Assembly: GCA_025360285.1 (NCBI GenBank)
Contig: JANYCM010000358.1
Coordinates: forward strand, 1 to 7,542
Direction of reading: 5' to 3'
Length of the DNA: 7,542 bases
Source of the DNA: Sphingomonadales bacterium
Lineage (GTDB): Bacteria; Pseudomonadota; Alphaproteobacteria; Sphingomonadales; Sphingomonadaceae
Below, piece after piece: positions 6,771 through 7,542 of the stretch (its first letter is position 1; each line of letters begins with the position of its first letter). A program made the translations under genes and the position numbers. The notes under the pieces were generated by a model. That model ran no database searches and was not told where the DNA came from. It was given only the letters and a program-made list of their open reading frames with translations.

Positions 6771-7542
6771 CAGGCCGCCAGCGCGATTGAATCGATCTGC
6801 CGCGCGTAGAAAGTGTCGATCATCGCGGTTACCTGCACCGGATCGGCCAATTGATTGACAGCGTTGCGAAAAGTGCCGGAATCATGCAAACCTTTAGTGT
6901 ACCACCCGAGATGCTTGCGGGCGAGGTTGACGCCGATTTCGCGACCATAAAGATCGAGCATCAGGGCATAATGTTCACGGACCAGCGCATGTTGTTCGGC
7001 CAGCGACGGATCGGCCGGCACGACGCGCCCGGTCAGGGCCGCCATTACCTGGGCGATAAGCCAGGGCCGGCCATAAGCGCCGCGCCCGATCATCACGCCA
7101 TCGGCCCCCGATTGGTCCAGAGCCGCTTCGGCGTCGGCAACCGAACAGATATCGCCATTAACAATAACAGGCACTTTAACGGCATTCTTGACCTGACGTA
7201 CAAAGGCCCAATCCGCGGTGCCGGTATAAAGCTGGCACCGCGTACGGCCATGGACCGTGATCAATTGTATCCCCAGATCCTCGGCGACGCGCGCCAGTCC
7301 GGGGGCATTGAGGCTGGCATGGTCCCAGCCCATGCGCATCTTCAGGGTCACGGGCACCTTCACGGCCTTTACCGTCGCCTCGATGATGCGGCGCGCCAGT
7401 TCAGGTTCGCGCATCAGGGCCGATCTGGCATGGCCGTTGACGACCTTCTTGACCGGGCAGCCCATGTTGATGTCAATGATGGCGGCACCCATGCCCTCGT
7501 TGAGCTTTGCCGCTTCGGCCATGCGCGCCGGTTCGCATCCGG
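6770..7542 (-). CDS. dusB: tRNA-dihydrouridine synthase DusB (NifR3 family), 5' end outside window
   Basis: This FMN- and NADPH-dependent cytosolic enzyme reduces specific uridines in the tRNA D-loop to dihydrouridine. The visible part is 256 residues plus a TGA stop. The frame stays open to the window edge (GCEPAR precedes the first visible Met), so the real start lies beyond position 7542 and that Met at 7522 is internal. Family motifs are intact. The active-site loop is INMGCPVKK, with the catalytic Cys at about residue 28 of the fragment. It is followed by LKMRMGWD, VHGRTRCQ (flavin-contacting His/Arg region), VIVNGDI, and MIGRGAYGRPW, which binds the FMN phosphate. A helical C-terminal tRNA-binding domain with the family-typical HLGWYTKG follows. 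The stop codon overlaps the ntrB start by one base (TGATG). This is the classic nifR3-ntrB-ntrC arrangement of Alphaproteobacteria, in which this gene leads the ntr operon. The family call is very secure; the Dus subgroup rests on sequence style and context. Confidence 0.96.
   Translation of the reverse strand, partial: GCEPARMAEAAKLNEGMGAAIIDINMGCPVKKVVNGHARSALMREPELARRIIEATVKAVKVPVTLKMRMGWDHASLNAPGLARVAEDLGIQLITVHGRTRCQLYTGTADWAFVRQVKNAVKVPVIVNGDICSVADAEAALDQSGADGVMIGRGAYGRPWLIAQVMAALTGRVVPADPSLAEQHALVREHYALMLDLYGREIGVNLARKHLGWYTKGLHDSGTFRNAVNQLADPVQVTAMIDTFYARQIDSIALAA

Noticed and set aside
5853..6809. Plus-strand open frame (318 codons) opposite ntrB
   Set aside because: Antisense shadow of a complete, motif-rich NtrB gene.
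1..7542. Mobile elements, CRISPR arrays, tRNA or rRNA genes
   Set aside because: No transposase, direct-repeat array, tRNA-like cloverleaf or rRNA segment was seen; the window is almost fully occupied by conserved housekeeping genes.

Overview
The window is a GC-rich stretch of alphaproteobacterial chromosome. The gene content, gene order and protein style (long NtrY, short acidic-tailed Hfq, NtrX without a GAFTGA loop) suggest Sphingomonadales. That assignment is by recognition only and was not tested by a search. All convincing genes lie on the minus strand and read from the right edge to the left edge: dusB (5' end outside the window), ntrB, ntrC, a 110-base spacer, ntrY, ntrX, a 137-base spacer, hfq, and possibly the first codons of a further gene (hflX by synteny).

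Right block (about 4231-7542): dusB, ntrB and ntrC are packed head to tail. Each junction is a TGATG stop/start overlap sharing one base, so translation is probably coupled. DusB is a tRNA dihydrouridine synthase. NtrB is a soluble PAS/histidine kinase and NtrC is its sigma-54-activating response regulator with an intact GAFTGA loop. Together they form the cytosolic nitrogen-status switch.

Middle block (about 422-4120): ntrY encodes a four-helix membrane sensor kinase with HAMP and PAS domains. Its TAG stop directly abuts the ATG of ntrX. NtrX is an NtrC-like regulator that keeps the receiver domain, AAA+ fold and C-terminal HTH. It lacks the sigma-54 contact loop and has Asp in place of the Walker B Glu.

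Left block (1-421): hfq encodes the RNA chaperone. A good sigma-70-like promoter candidate sits in the ntrX-hfq gap, so hfq probably has its own transcript. A TTG codon overlaps the hfq stop by four bases behind a GAAGG motif and may start the next gene.

The gene set is a well-known conserved locus and I do not see a new system in it. The part most worth a second look is the ntrC-ntrY spacer. It carries a long-armed inverted repeat followed by a T-rich run on the ntr-sense strand, a tiny ORF ending at that repeat, and a perfect 15-base palindrome that contains the ntrY start codon. These could form a post-transcriptional checkpoint between the ntrBC and ntrYX halves.
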